DNA from: Pseudovibrio sp. Tun.PSC04-5.I4
Lineage (GTDB): Bacteria; Pseudomonadota; Alphaproteobacteria; Rhizobiales; Stappiaceae
Reading direction: 5' to 3'
Length of the DNA: 64,000 nucleotides
Assembly (NCBI RefSeq): GCF_900104145.1
Contig: NZ_FNLB01000006.1
Coordinates: 1,881,001-1,945,000 of the forward strand
Positions 1 to 8,770 of the stretch are shown here, one piece after another. The notes below the pieces were generated by a model. It was not told where the DNA came from, made no database searches, and saw only the letters and a program-made list of their open reading frames with translations. Each line of letters begins with the position of its first letter. Position 1 is the stretch's first letter. Position numbers and translations under genes: made by a program.

Positions 1-1301
1 TGAACCCTGCGCTGAGTTTCACGGTCCCTGTCCGAAACAGGAACCGATAGGTCTACGTCATCACCCAGTTTGATCTCACCTGCTTTCGTTCCCATTAGTC
101 CGGCAACTGCCCGTAGAATGGTCGATTTTCCAGACCCACTCTCTCCAACCAAACCAAGAGTTTCACCTTTGTGCAAGGATAGGTTAACCTGATCAACCGT
201 TGTTGGGAGCTTGGTGCGCTTTAACAACCGATCAAGGAAAGAGGACTTGTCATAGTCTATAGCGACGCGGTTAAGGGACAGGGCAGGAACTTTGGAGACA
301 TTTGGAATTCGATGAACGCTTGCACGAGGAGTAATCTTTTGTTCAGCAAAGATGCAGCGTGCGCGTCCGTCACCAACCGTCACAAGTTCGGGAACTTTAT
401 CAGTACATTCGGCTTGAACGTGGTCACACCTTTCGGCAAACGCACAGCCATTCAGAATAGAACCAACAGCGGGCGGCATACCTGGCATGGATGCAGGAAT
501 ACCTGGCTTATCCAATCTAGGGATGGAGGCAAGCAAGCCGCGCGTATAGGGATGTTTGGGTGCTCGCAGAACGTCTCTTGTTGGCCCTTCTTCGACGAGC
601 TGGCCTGCATACATTACCGCGACTCTGTCCGAAACTCGAGCAATCACACCAAGGTCATGGCTGACATAAATCATTGCCACACCCATTTCTTGAGCCAGAT
701 AGCGCAGGAATTCTAGGATATGTGCCTGTGTTGTTACGTCCAAACCAGTCGTTGGCTCATCCAGTAATAGCACCTTCGCGTTACCTGCAAGTGCCATAGC
801 CACAGCTGCGCGTTGTTGTTGTCCGCCAGAGAGTTGATGTGGGTAGCGATCCGCCATCTCTTCTGGGCTTGGCAACCGGACTTTTGCGAGCAATTCGATT
901 GTCTTGGTAACCCGTTGGGCGTTATTCAGATCGGAATGCAAGCGAAGAGCTTCATCAATCTGTTGCCCAACTTTCATGGTCGGGGTTAGCGCCTGCCCTG
1001 CATTTTGAGGAATAAGTGCGATTGAAGATCCTCGTAAGCGCTGCCGTTCAACCTCAGACAATGCAAAAATGTCCTGACCATCGAAAATCACACGTCCATC
1101 AAATACCGTTAGACCCTTCTTGAGATAGCCCATCAACGCAAGGGCAAGTGTAGATTTTCCCGAACCACTCTCTCCCACGATCCCGATAGTTTCACCTGCC
1201 CGTAGCTCCAGTGAAACGCCACGCAAAATAGGAGCTTTCAGCCCGCCCTTTGCAATAAAGCCCATTGAAAGGTCTTCAACTTTAATGAGTGCATCTGACA
1301 T
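1..1301 (-). CDS. Peptide-type ABC transporter, fused double ATP-binding protein (partial)
   Basis: Translating the minus strand from the ATG at 1301 gives an open frame that runs off the left edge (about 433 codons seen). The first ATPase domain has a Walker A (GESGSGKST), an LSGGQQQR signature and a Walker B (LLLDEPTTGLD). It is followed by the oligopeptide/dipeptide C-terminal segment with the Cys-rich FAERC region, and then a second domain begins with another GESGSGKST near the edge. Two complete ATPase units in one chain is the DppD-DppF fusion layout common in alphaproteobacteria. It energises uptake through the two permeases encoded just upstream in the same operon (gap of 11 bp to the previous stop). 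Substrate cannot be read from the ATPase; peptides, opines or similar solutes are likely. The gene is not broken, only cut by the window. Confidence 0.93.
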   Translation of the reverse strand, partial: MSDALIKVEDLSMGFIAKGGLKAPILRGVSLELRAGETIGIVGESGSGKSTLALALMGYLKKGLTVFDGRVIFDGQDIFALSEVERQRLRGSSIALIPQNAGQALTPTMKVGQQIDEALRLHSDLNNAQRVTKTIELLAKVRLPSPEEMADRYPHQLSGGQQQRAAVAMALAGNAKVLLLDEPTTGLDVTTQAHILEFLRYLAQEMGVAMIYVSHDLGVIARVSDRVAVMYAGQLVEEGPTRDVLRAPKHPYTRGLLASIPRLDKPGIPASMPGMPPAVGSILNGCAFAERCDHVQAECTDKVPELVTVGDGRARCIFAEQKITPRASVHRIPNVSKVPALSLNRVAIDYDKSSFLDRLLKRTKLPTTVDQVNLSLHKGETLGLVGESGSGKSTILRAVAGLMGTKAGEIKLGDDVDLSVPVSDRDRETQRRV

Positions 1302-1312
1302 GGTTCTGCTCC

Positions 1313-2155
1313 TTAAACAGCTATAGCAGAGCTGCGATCAAGACCGAGGGCCTTGCCAATAGCGTCTGCCAGCAGGTTGATGCCAATAATGAGTGAACTC
1401 AACGCAAAGCATGGCCAGAAAATACTCCAAGGCGCGATCGCCAGGAGCCCCCGCTCTTGGGCGATCATCAATCCCCAGTCTGGCGTTGGTGGGGTAGCTC
1501 CAAACCCAAGAAAGCTCAGTGATGAAAATGCCAGCAACATCCAACTCCAACGCATAGCGCCCTCAACGAGCAAAATGTCGCTCAGGTTTGGAAGTATTTC
1601 TCTGGTCACTATGGTCCAAAATGTTTCGCCACGAGCCTTCGCGGCCACAACAAAATCTCGTGCTGCTGTCTGCATTGCCGCACCGCGCATAACCCGTAGT
1701 ACCGCCATTCCATAAAAGAAACCGAGTGTTGGAATAATCGTAACAGGCCCGGCCCCACCGATTGAGATAATCAGCAAAAGGAACAAAAGCCATGGCATGG
1801 AAAGAAACGCGTCGACGAAGCGCATCGCGACTTCATCAGTCTTTCCTCCGAATGTGCCGAAAAAGATGCCGGCTAATCCACCCAGGACCGTTGCTACAAC
1901 TGTCGCAAAAAACGTAATGGTTATTGCCAGCCTGCCGCCATAGAGAACGCGCGAGAGAATATCGCGCCCCAACGTATCCGTTCCCATCCAGTGTTCAAGG
2001 GAGGGAGCAAGTAATATGGTATCTGCATTTTGCGTTGACGGGTCAAATGGCGCAATCCAAGGCGCCAGAAGGGCTAGCAGGAGGTGACCTACGGTTAAGG
2101 ATAAACCGATGACGCCAGATGGGTTAGAGATGATTACACGAAAAAAACCTATCAT
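1313..2155 (-). CDS. ABC transporter permease, DppC/OppC type
   Basis: Predicted inner-membrane permease of 280 aa, with about six hydrophobic segments. It has the binding-protein-dependent transport signature around the cytoplasmic EAA loop (AAKARGETFWTIVTREILPN), and the N-terminal DppC-type extracytoplasmic segment ending in HWMGTDTLGRDILSR is clear. I chose the ATG at 2155 (MIGFFRVI) over an upstream in-frame start because it gives the usual DppC length and lies 2 bp from the stop of the partner permease, implying translational coupling. It should pair with the DppB-type permease upstream and the double ATPase downstream. Nothing looks disrupted. Confidence 0.9.
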   Translation of the reverse strand: MIGFFRVIISNPSGVIGLSLTVGHLLLALLAPWIAPFDPSTQNADTILLAPSLEHWMGTDTLGRDILSRVLYGGRLAITITFFATVVATVLGGLAGIFFGTFGGKTDEVAMRFVDAFLSMPWLLFLLLIISIGGAGPVTIIPTLGFFYGMAVLRVMRGAAMQTAARDFVVAAKARGETFWTIVTREILPNLSDILLVEGAMRWSWMLLAFSSLSFLGFGATPPTPDWGLMIAQERGLLAIAPWSIFWPCFALSSLIIGINLLADAIGKALGLDRSSAIAV

Positions 2156-2156
2156 A

Positions 2157-3107
2157 TCAATGTCCTTCCCGCCGTAAACGCGGGTCCAGCACCAAGGCCA
2201 CAAGGTCAGCTAATAAGTTTACCCCGATGTAAATGACGGAAAATATCAGTGCGACCGCTTGAACCATGGGAAGGTCGCGGTCATGAATAGCTTGGATCAT
2301 TAAAGTGCCCAGCCCTGGGTAGTTAAATACTCTTTCAACAACTACAACACCGGCAAGCAACCAAGCGATTGTGAGAGCAATTACATTTAGTGTTGGGATC
2401 ATTGCATTTGGCAAAACATGGCGACGAATAATCTGTCGCTCTGGCACTCCTTTTAGCCGTGCCATTTGCACATACTCTGAGGCCATTACGTCAATCACGC
2501 TAGCCCGCATCATACGCATTATATGAGCAATCAGAATAGCGCCCAGAACCAGAACCGGCAGGACGATATTGGGTAGCATTTGAATTAAAGATGCCCCAGG
2601 GCCTATGATTGTCACAGCCGGAAACCATTGCAATTGAATTGCAAATATGTAGATGAGCGCTGTCGCTGTCACGAACTCCGGTATGGTCATGGCAAGCATA
2701 GCAAAGCCTGAGAGAGTAAGATCTAGCGGTTTATCTCGCCGAACACCTGCCACCACCCCCAAAAATACAGCAAAGGGTATTGCAAGAAACGCAGCCACTC
2801 CGCCAAGCAAGATGGTGTTGTAAAAACGATCCCAGATTAAATCATTAATTGGTCGGCGCTTCTTTAGAGAATAGCCAAAATCCCCCTGTGCAGCTTTTAC
2901 GACCCAGCTACCGTAGCGTATCACGGGTGAGTTTTTAAGGCCTTGTTGTTCGATACAACGTTCCAAACGAGGGCCTTGAGCGAACCGCTGCAAAAAAGAA
3001 GTGCATACATTGCCCGGTAACGCTTCCACCGCTGCGAACATGATCATCGAAACGCAGGCAACGGTAAACGCGGCAAAGCCTAAGCGACGTAATATAAGTT
3101 GGGTCAT
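2157..3107 (-). CDS. ABC transporter permease, DppB/OppB type
   Basis: 316-aa membrane protein with an N-terminal anchor (LILRRLGFAAFTVACVS) and the DppB-type core: a long periplasmic stretch, then five or so transmembrane helices and the EAA loop (MARLKGVPERQIIRRHVLPN) that contacts the ATPase. Family members form the translocation pore with a DppC-type partner, here the next gene 2 bp downstream. It follows the solute-binding protein gene after a 69-bp gap holding a stem-loop (see 3130-3153). Length and hydrophobic pattern are normal. Substrate specificity is set mainly by the binding protein and is not evident. Confidence 0.9.
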   Translation of the reverse strand: MTQLILRRLGFAAFTVACVSMIMFAAVEALPGNVCTSFLQRFAQGPRLERCIEQQGLKNSPVIRYGSWVVKAAQGDFGYSLKKRRPINDLIWDRFYNTILLGGVAAFLAIPFAVFLGVVAGVRRDKPLDLTLSGFAMLAMTIPEFVTATALIYIFAIQLQWFPAVTIIGPGASLIQMLPNIVLPVLVLGAILIAHIMRMMRASVIDVMASEYVQMARLKGVPERQIIRRHVLPNAMIPTLNVIALTIAWLLAGVVVVERVFNYPGLGTLMIQAIHDRDLPMVQAVALIFSVIYIGVNLLADLVALVLDPRLRREGH

Positions 3108-3129
3108 AGCTTCCTTGAGAGAGAAAAGG

Positions 3130-3153
3130 TGCGCTGCCTCGTAAGACAGCGCA
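3130..3153 (-). terminator. Stem-loop between binding-protein and permease genes
   Basis: The arms TGCGCTG (3130-3136) and CAGCGCA (3147-3153) are perfect complements around a 10-nt loop. On the minus strand the hairpin is followed by a pyrimidine-rich run (CCTTTTCTCTC). Such hairpins after binding-protein genes commonly stabilise the upstream mRNA or attenuate read-through so that the binding protein is made in excess. That role is inferred here. Confidence 0.5.
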
Positions 3154-3176
3154 GAGGATGAACGGTAAAAACCGTC

Positions 3177-4664
3177 TTAGTTAACTTTCGTCACGTTTTC
3201 GTAGCGGATAGAGAAATCCTCGACGGCTTCGACGCCTGACAGTTTTGAGGAAAAAGCCCTGACTGTATTCAGGTGCACAGGAATGAAAGACCCGCCTTGT
3301 TCCCAAAGTGCTTTTTGCAAGTCGCCATACAAAGCTTTGCGCTTATCAAAGTTGAGTTCCTGGCGTGCAGCGTCAAGTCCTGCATCAAATTCAGCGGAGT
3401 TCCATGCGGTTTCATTCCAAGTTGCACTGGAGCGGTAAGCTTCATTGAGGATCTGGTCTGCAGGGCGTTGTGACCAACTGGTGGCAAAGAAGGGCTGCTT
3501 CATCCAAACATCACCCCAATATCCATCGGAAGGCGCTTGAACCAGATCAATCTCAATGCCGGCGTCTTTCGCTTGATTCTGCAAAACCTCCGCCATACGC
3601 ATAGCACCCTCAGAGATATCAGAGACGAACAATTCTATCTTCAGACCATCTGGGTATCCTGCCTCAGCCAAAAGCGCCTTTGCGCCTTCAACATCACGTT
3701 CACATGTAATATCTGCGCGATACTGATCACCAGGCCAAACAGGATTGTCACATGAGGTAATGTACCCGCCTTTCCCGAAGACCAGTTTGCCCAGTACGTC
3801 GCGATCTGCAGATATACGGATAGCCTTACGTACGCGCACATCATCAAATGGTGCCTGTGTCGTGTTCATTACCATTCCAACCCAACGGCCTGTAGGTACA
3901 GATTGAACCGTAAAATTTGGGTTATTTGCGAACAATGGGATTTGTTCTGCGGATAATGCATAGATGAAATCAATCTGCCCAGCCTGCAGCGCAGCGACAC
4001 GAGCATTTTGATCTGCAATCGCAATTACTTCGATTTTTTCTACGCCGGGTGTGCCACCATAGTAATCGTCAAACCGTTCCAGAACAGTTGTTCCCAATGG
4101 ATCGTATTCAGAAACCTTAAAAGGGCCTGTGCCGATTCCCGTTTCGCACAAAGCATCTAAATTGCCATCACAAGCAGCTTTAGAAAGCATCTTGATGCGG
4201 TAATCCATCACAAGAAGAGGAAAATCGGCATGCGGTTGCTTGAGTACGATTTTTGCTGTGAGTGGGCCTACAACTTCAACGCGATCAACAATAGCCATAA
4301 CACCTTTGGTCGGGCTGTCGATGGATTCCGACTGAGTCCGCATCATGGAAAATGCGACGTCCTCAGCGGTAAACTTAGTGCCATTATGAAATGTTACGCC
4401 CGGGCGCAAGCTAAATGTCCATTCTTGTGCATCTGGCGTAGATTCCCAACTGAGTGCGAGATCTGCTGAGGGCCGTCCACCTTCACCTTGGCGAACAAGG
4501 CGAGAGTATACATTCTCAATTGCCTCATAGAAACGCTGAGGAGAAATTGGGTCGATTGATTCCGAACCACCGTATCCTAACCCATGAGGAAAACGCAACG
4601 TTTCGGCCGTAGCCGCAGTGCTTGCCAAAGCGATAGCAACAGAAAGGAGCAGAGATATTTTCAT
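3177..4664 (-). CDS. ABC transporter solute-binding protein, family 5
   Basis: 495-aa periplasmic binding protein. Residues 1-20 form a Sec signal peptide with an A-T-A cleavage site before ETLRFPHG. The mature part carries family-5 (peptide/nickel/opine) features: the WTFSLRPGVTFHNGTKFTAEDV segment early on, a GTGPFKVSEYDP motif mid-chain and a RKALYGDLQ region near the C-terminus. It captures the solute in the periplasm and delivers it to the two permeases downstream. It is first in a four-gene minus-strand operon ending at the ATPase. The ATG at 4664 follows a purine-rich leader. A cluster of Cys residues (CDGNLDALCETG, CDNPVWPG, CERDV) may form structural disulfides in the periplasm. Confidence 0.92.
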   Translation of the reverse strand: MKISLLLSVAIALASTAATAETLRFPHGLGYGGSESIDPISPQRFYEAIENVYSRLVRQGEGGRPSADLALSWESTPDAQEWTFSLRPGVTFHNGTKFTAEDVAFSMMRTQSESIDSPTKGVMAIVDRVEVVGPLTAKIVLKQPHADFPLLVMDYRIKMLSKAACDGNLDALCETGIGTGPFKVSEYDPLGTTVLERFDDYYGGTPGVEKIEVIAIADQNARVAALQAGQIDFIYALSAEQIPLFANNPNFTVQSVPTGRWVGMVMNTTQAPFDDVRVRKAIRISADRDVLGKLVFGKGGYITSCDNPVWPGDQYRADITCERDVEGAKALLAEAGYPDGLKIELFVSDISEGAMRMAEVLQNQAKDAGIEIDLVQAPSDGYWGDVWMKQPFFATSWSQRPADQILNEAYRSSATWNETAWNSAEFDAGLDAARQELNFDKRKALYGDLQKALWEQGGSFIPVHLNTVRAFSSKLSGVEAVEDFSIRYENVTKVN

Positions 4665-5131
4665 GGTCTGATTTACTCGCAGGTTTGGGCCGGGGTAAAA
4701 ATTAAAGTGTCTTCAAACGGGCCGTGCTGCACAATCACAAATCAGCGTACAGTTTGCCCTTACCCATTAAATTTAGGTCGCAATAACGCGCTCGAACGCG
4801 GAGCGTCCCAGTGCGGTCATTTTATTAAAGAGGAAACATTGATCTAGGCCACCGCCTTCTGATTGTCAAACTCCGAGACAGAGGCGGCCCCGTTTGTTTG
4901 GGCAGCTGAGCGGCGTTTATAAGTGAATTGGTTGTGGTTAGATCGCCGCTAACGCCAGGCGCAGCAAGCCTGTTTCGCATACAAATTTTGGAAGCATGGC
5001 AGAAGGCCGCCCTAAAGTTGGAATCTCGCTCTGGCAGAGAACTTGCCCGTTAGGACCGAACGGCAACTTCGGTCACACCGCTACATACCAGAAATTGAGA
5101 ACGAACGAATTGCTACAATTTCATAAATTTC
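4665..5131. other. Intergenic region with no convincing gene
   Basis: 467 bp between two divergently transcribed units. ORFs here are short and have no recognisable protein pattern. About 4990-5075 resembles the degenerate repeat described at 7190-7340 (shared words: AAGTTG, GCTCTG-CAGA, TTGCCC, GGTCAC). The promoter for the binding-protein operon should lie near 4700-4800 on the minus strand, but I see no clear -35/-10 pair. Confidence 0.5.
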
Positions 5132-5168
5132 TTGATATCAGAACGATCATTCTGTAATACTTATAAAC
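5132..5168 (+). promoter_or_regulatory. Promoter with embedded TetR-type operator; possibly leaderless start
   Basis: A -35 box TTGATA (5132-5137) and a -10 box TAATAC (5155-5160) are separated by exactly 17 bp. The spacer contains the perfect inverted repeat CAGAA-N6-TTCTG (5139-5154), whose core resembles operators bound by TetR-family proteins. Transcription should start at about 5167-5169, which is the ATG of the TetR gene, so the mRNA would have little or no 5' leader. No Shine-Dalgarno sequence precedes the ATG. A dimer on this site would block RNA polymerase, so autorepression is the natural reading. Confidence 0.65.
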
Positions 5169-5756
5169 ATGGCTAGACCTCAATCATATGACAAGGACAC
5201 GCTCGCCGCTAAGGCATTGGTTGCCTTTTGGAAGAGCGGATATCACGCAACCTCGATGGATGATCTAGTACACGAAACAGGCGTTAGTCGTCATGGGCTG
5301 TATAAAGAGTTCGGTGACAAGAAGGGCGCATTACTGAAATCGTTTGATTTATACCAAAGTGCTATTGTTAGCCCCGCTTTTGAGCGCGTTGAGCGCGAAG
5401 CAGCAACGATGAATGAAATTGTGGTGTATTTTGAACACCAAATCTCTCTAGCCGAAAAAGACGGACTTCCGGGCCGAGGATGCTTTGTTGCCAATTCGGC
5501 CACCGAGATTGCACCGCACGATACGGATGTTCGGCAGAAAATCGATGAGCATTTCGACAGGCTTAGGCATGGATTTGCATCTGCACTCAAGAACTCGCTT
5601 CCTGCCAATTCTGACAAAAAAACAGATCATATTGCTGAAACGATGGTTGTTTTTGCGACTGGCCTTTGGTCGCTCTCCCGTGTCATTTCTGATGGAACTC
5701 AACTTCGCGTGACCGTAGAGACCTTTCTAAATTTGGTGAAAAAGGAACTCACATGA
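5169..5756 (+). CDS. TetR/AcrR family transcriptional regulator
   Basis: 195-aa repressor-type protein. The N-terminal 60 residues form the TetR helix-turn-helix (AFWKSGYHATSMDDLVHETGVSRHGLYKEFGDKKGALLKSF), where family members bind palindromic operators as dimers. The remainder is the helical ligand-binding/dimerisation domain; the GRGCFVANSATEIAPHD stretch is typical of one AcrR-like subgroup. The ligand is unknown. The stop overlaps the next gene by 4 bp (ATGA), so the membrane protein downstream is probably co-regulated. A candidate operator lies in its own promoter at 5139-5154, and the ATG follows the -10 box by only 8 bp. Confidence 0.9.
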   Translation: MARPQSYDKDTLAAKALVAFWKSGYHATSMDDLVHETGVSRHGLYKEFGDKKGALLKSFDLYQSAIVSPAFERVEREAATMNEIVVYFEHQISLAEKDGLPGRGCFVANSATEIAPHDTDVRQKIDEHFDRLRHGFASALKNSLPANSDKKTDHIAETMVVFATGLWSLSRVISDGTQLRVTVETFLNLVKKELT

Positions 5757-6205
5757 CCTTAATTGAACCTGCGCATTTTGGACGAAATGGAATTAATGCG
5801 TTCATTCTTGCCGTTGGATTGAATTTGGTCTGGATCAACTTGTCTGAGGTCTTTCGGTATTTCGCGTTTGTGATGCCAATGATGAGAGACTCATTCTCTG
5901 TTGTGTCAGATGTCGCACCCATGAATATTTCGGTCTTTTTGATCTGGGGAATTTGGGACACCATACTCGTTCTATCTGTATGCGGCATTGCTTGGATGGC
6001 ACTGGAAAAGTTTGGTACGACACAAAAGAGCATCATCGCTACCGCGACGGGTATCTGGGCAACAATTTTTGTCATTTTATGGTTGGGCCTATTCAATATG
6101 AATCTTGCCACACTCTCTATTCTGTATGTGGCGTTGCCACTTGCTTGGCTCGAAATGTATGTCGCGGTACTCCTCGTGAATCTGTCAATGCGGCGCCGAA
6201 GTTGA
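5753..6205 (+). CDS. Small multi-pass membrane protein, unknown function
   Basis: 150 aa with four predicted transmembrane helices (about residues 14-40, 58-82, 92-115 and 118-143) and a short basic C-terminal tail (MRRRS). I do not recognise the family. It is translationally coupled to the TetR gene (overlap ATGA at 5753-5756), a pairing that often links a regulator to the transporter or membrane factor it controls. Codon pattern and length fit a real gene. No catalytic motif is visible. Confidence 0.75.
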   Translation: MTLIEPAHFGRNGINAFILAVGLNLVWINLSEVFRYFAFVMPMMRDSFSVVSDVAPMNISVFLIWGIWDTILVLSVCGIAWMALEKFGTTQKSIIATATGIWATIFVILWLGLFNMNLATLSILYVALPLAWLEMYVAVLLVNLSMRRRS

Positions 6206-6279
6206 ACAGTAATTTTGTCCATTCAGCATTACTTGGCCTACGCCTAAGCGAATAGCCCTTTCCCATCTCAGGGTCTGTT

Positions 6280-6450
6280 TGACACGAAAACAATCAGAAG
6301 TAGCGGGAACGATTTTGCCGGTGCAGATCTGTGATTGTGCGAATGTCGGCTTTGGTCACCTTGCAACATGCTGCGCCTGCGAACACTAGCTACCTCACGA
6401 GTGGCAGCAATGGGCTCCAAGCGACAATTCGCCATCGCATAAAAGGGACA
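6280..6450. repeat. Degenerate intergenic repeat, copy C
   Basis: The segment shares an ordered series of words with 7190-7340: GGTCACCT, then AACA-ATGCTGC-CCTGCGAA, then ACCTCA, then CAGCAA-GGGCTC. Its left part (ACAATCAGAA-TAGC-GAACG) matches 7580-7605. Identity is clearly above chance but full of substitutions and small gaps. It occupies most of a minus-strand ORF (6268-6525) that I therefore do not call as a gene. Confidence 0.5.
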
Positions 6451-6514
6451 ATCAAACTGTCCGGAAACTGGGGTGAACTCCAGTGACAGCAAATTATTAT
6501 CAACAATCACAATA

Positions 6515-6961
6515 TTACTGCTCATAATCTACTCCATCATCTTCAGTGACGGCTCTGCGTGCAAGGAGATTTAGGATTAGATTGGGATCATCTAAATTTT
6601 CATAAAAGCCATTTGCTAACCTTCGCAAAGGAGTACCTATCCACATGACCGGATCGGGAACGGTGCCGTATTTGTGCCTAAGATATTCATTGAACCAAAT
6701 CAGTAGATGGTTTTCCCTCGGAGGAATTTGACCGTCGACCGGCGCACTCCCATAGGCGGCCATAACTTCAGGCCGGGTCATCGCGTCCTTCATAACAGTT
6801 AGCAGCAAATTGATCGGAACTTTCGGCATTTCACTAGCTGGCTGAAGGCCCCTACCTGCGCTACTTACAAACTTGGACTGCGCTTTTACGCGATCCATGT
6901 CTTTCACCCACGAATATTCCAGCATCTCCGGATATTTCAAATTAGAAGCGTCGTTGTTCAT
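6515..6961 (-). CDS. Hypothetical protein (ORFan)
   Basis: 148-aa soluble protein with no signal peptide or membrane segment and no motif I recognise. The composition is protein-like, with an acidic tail (EDDGVDYEQ) and a segment rich in W, Y and R (ENHLLIWFNEYLRHKYG). An ATG at 6961 precedes a plausible coding frame. It stands alone, flanked on both sides by degenerate repeat sequence, which suggests a region of past insertions and deletions. It could be a shortened remnant of a longer gene. Confidence 0.45.
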   Translation of the reverse strand: MNNDASNLKYPEMLEYSWVKDMDRVKAQSKFVSSAGRGLQPASEMPKVPINLLLTVMKDAMTRPEVMAAYGSAPVDGQIPPRENHLLIWFNEYLRHKYGTVPDPVMWIGTPLRRLANGFYENLDDPNLILNLLARRAVTEDDGVDYEQ

Positions 6962-7189
6962 TATCTTTCCCTACGCACAAGAAGACCTCAATGAATAAAG
7001 TTTAATCACAACCCAAATACCAGCGCGTTGAGATTACAACTCTGAAAATTGTAATTCCCGGAAGCTCATTCATCACACTTCACTAGCGGTCGGATAGCGC
7101 AAGTTTCTTGGTAAGATTTCCAGTTTTTAGAAATTCTCATAAAATATTTTGAGGAGGAGGCTGATTACAGTAACTTGTGCCAAGCTGAT

Positions 7190-7340
7190 AAAGACCTACC
7201 TGAAGTTGAGAACTTGCTCTGACAGAAGTTGCCCAGAGCCCCGGCGAATGACAGATAAGGTCACCTAACAAAATGCTGCACCTGCGAAGTCCCGCGACCT
7301 CATGAATGCCAGCAAAGGGCTCAAACCGATCTGGCGTCTT
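7190..7340. repeat. Degenerate intergenic repeat, copy B
   Basis: Begins with AAGTTGAGAACTTGCTCTGA and continues through GGTCACCTAACAAAATGCTG to CAGCAAAGGGCTCAAACC. It aligns with 5015-5075 on its left side and with 6345-6425 on its right side, so it bridges the other two copies. Confidence 0.5.
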
Positions 7341-7559
7341 ACTCAGGTAATCGCATAGAGCTATGAATGACTTCCTGCTAAGGTACTCAGAATATCTTCC
7401 ATGTAGATAGCATCAACCCATGTTGGAACCGACCGAAGGTCAGCAATTGGCCCACTAAGTCAGCAATGGTTTGAGGTTGCCCTGGTTTTCTACACCGCAG
7501 CGAATGCTTATTTTGTCCGCACTGGTACATGGACCGCGCTTAAGTGGGTTACCGTCCAC

Positions 7560-7680
7560 ACCTCAGGCCTTTTGGAAGCACGCACAATCAGAAATAGCAA
7601 GAACGTAAAACTGGTGAGGCCCCTGCACTGAGGCAAAAGTCACGCAGCAACATGCCTGTAATCAGGGCCACTAGCAGACA
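7560..7680. repeat. Degenerate intergenic repeat, copy D (partial)
   Basis: Shares ACAATCAGAAATAGCAAGAA with the left part of copy C (6285-6305), followed by GTCAC and GCAACATGCCTG, which match the middle of copy C. Confidence 0.4.
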
Positions 7681-7852
7681 TTTGCGCGTTTCTATCAAGG
7701 ATTGAGACTAATTTGACTAAAACACTATCCGGCTTCTCGGCGCCCATGAAGTTACTCTGGTGAAGTGATGGACAGACGTAATCTCCGACTCATTGTTGCC
7801 GTTCATTGCATGTTTTTTTGTCACACGTGCTCTAAGGTAGGTGAAAGCCGTT

Positions 7853-8563
7853 TTAGAACCGCCCGGCTGGAGGAATTTCCGGTGAGTTGAGCTGCTCCAT
7901 GCAACAAGGTGCTCCAAAGGCGGATTCCGTGAGGTGCTCTAGCAAGGCGGCAGACTGCTTGATTGCCTCTTCCTCGTTCCCCATTGCCACTGATCTCATA
8001 ATCGCTTCATGGAAGCGACTGCACAGCAAGTTATCGGCCTTATCTTTATTGGCGAACCAGAACCGACGCGACTGACTCTGCACACGGGCCAGTGCGTGAT
8101 GGAAATACGGATTATTTGTCGCCTCGGTTATAATGCGGTGGATGTCTTGCAAGTTGGTCAGCAGTGCAACTTCATCTTCATCCTGCGCGCTTTGCACAAT
8201 AAGCCTGCTTAACGACAACATCTCTCGTCGCTGTTCACTGGTGCTGCGCATAACAGCAAACCGAAGGCAAATCGGCTCGATCTGTTTGCGGACCTCCAAC
8301 AACTGCAATTGCTGCTCGGCTGTGATGGAGAGGAACTGAACACCTTTGCGCGGATGAATGACCAGCATCTCATCCTGCTCCAATGCTTGCAGAGCTTCAC
8401 GAACAGGCGTCCTCCCCAAATCCAACAGGGACGCGAGTTTGTTCTCAGAATACAGAGCTGACACATCAAGCTCATTGAAAAATAATTTTCGCTCAATTTC
8501 CGTGCGTGCAAGCTCCGCTTGAGTTTTATGGTGAGCCACGGTTACCCCCTGTTCTAAAAGCAT
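7853..8563 (-). CDS. GntR family regulator with FCD domain
   Basis: About 236 aa from the ATG at 8563. The N-terminal winged helix includes LYSENKLASLLDLGRTPVREALQALEQDEML and the wing residues HPRKGVQFL, diagnostic of GntR proteins. The C-terminal helical FCD domain (roughly residues 85-215) shows the conserved acidic/His metal or ligand positions in DIHRIITEATNNPYFHHAL and RFHEAIMRSV. FCD regulators usually sense carboxylic acids and repress catabolic genes. It is divergent from the FAD oxidoreductase/enolase/BCCT operon, its probable target. A longer in-frame start exists at 8665, but the extra 34 residues do not fit the family. Confidence 0.88.
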   Translation of the reverse strand: MLLEQGVTVAHHKTQAELARTEIERKLFFNELDVSALYSENKLASLLDLGRTPVREALQALEQDEMLVIHPRKGVQFLSITAEQQLQLLEVRKQIEPICLRFAVMRSTSEQRREMLSLSRLIVQSAQDEDEVALLTNLQDIHRIITEATNNPYFHHALARVQSQSRRFWFANKDKADNLLCSRFHEAIMRSVAMGNEEEAIKQSAALLEHLTESAFGAPCCMEQLNSPEIPPAGRF

Positions 8564-8746
8564 ATTTTCTGCATCAAGTACATGGATGTGTAACACAGTG
8601 TGTTCCTGGTATGCCAGTTCTCTCTTTGTTAGTTCAATCTGCCATGTCAGTGATCCAAGTTGCACAGGACTCCTTGCTCAGTACTCCCATGTCAACATTT
8701 CAGCGCCTTTTTATAGGGTGAGGTATCAAATTTGGATAACGCGTCA

Positions 8747-8770
8747 TTACGTCACGCGGTAACTACGTAA
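8747..8770. promoter_or_regulatory. Dyad in gntR/oxidoreductase intergenic region, candidate operator
   Basis: TTACGT (8747-8752) and ACGTAA (8765-8770) form a perfect 6-12-6 inverted repeat. An offset second dyad (TAACGCGT ... ACGCGGTAA) overlaps it. The site lies about 180 bp upstream of the GntR ATG within the 513-bp divergent intergenic region. It is the best candidate for autoregulation by the GntR protein, though its sequence is not an exact FadR-type TGGT-N-ACCA site. The remainder (8780-9060) is AT-rich. TTGATT (8958-8963) and TAATAT (8980-8985) could be the promoter of the oxidoreductase operon. Confidence 0.4.

Larger units (their letters stand above)
6962..7852. other. Non-coding stretch with degenerate repeats
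   Basis: About 890 bp without a credible gene; all ORFs are under 70 codons. It contains two repeat copies (about 7190-7340 and 7560-7680) related to copy C at 6280-6450. An AT-rich part (7100-7160) lies upstream of the ORFan. The pattern is that of decayed sequence, not a regulatory region. Confidence 0.6.

Noticed and set aside
6268..6525. 85-codon minus-strand ORF next to the ORFan
   Set aside because: Most of it lies on degenerate repeat copy C and its C-terminal part has no protein character.
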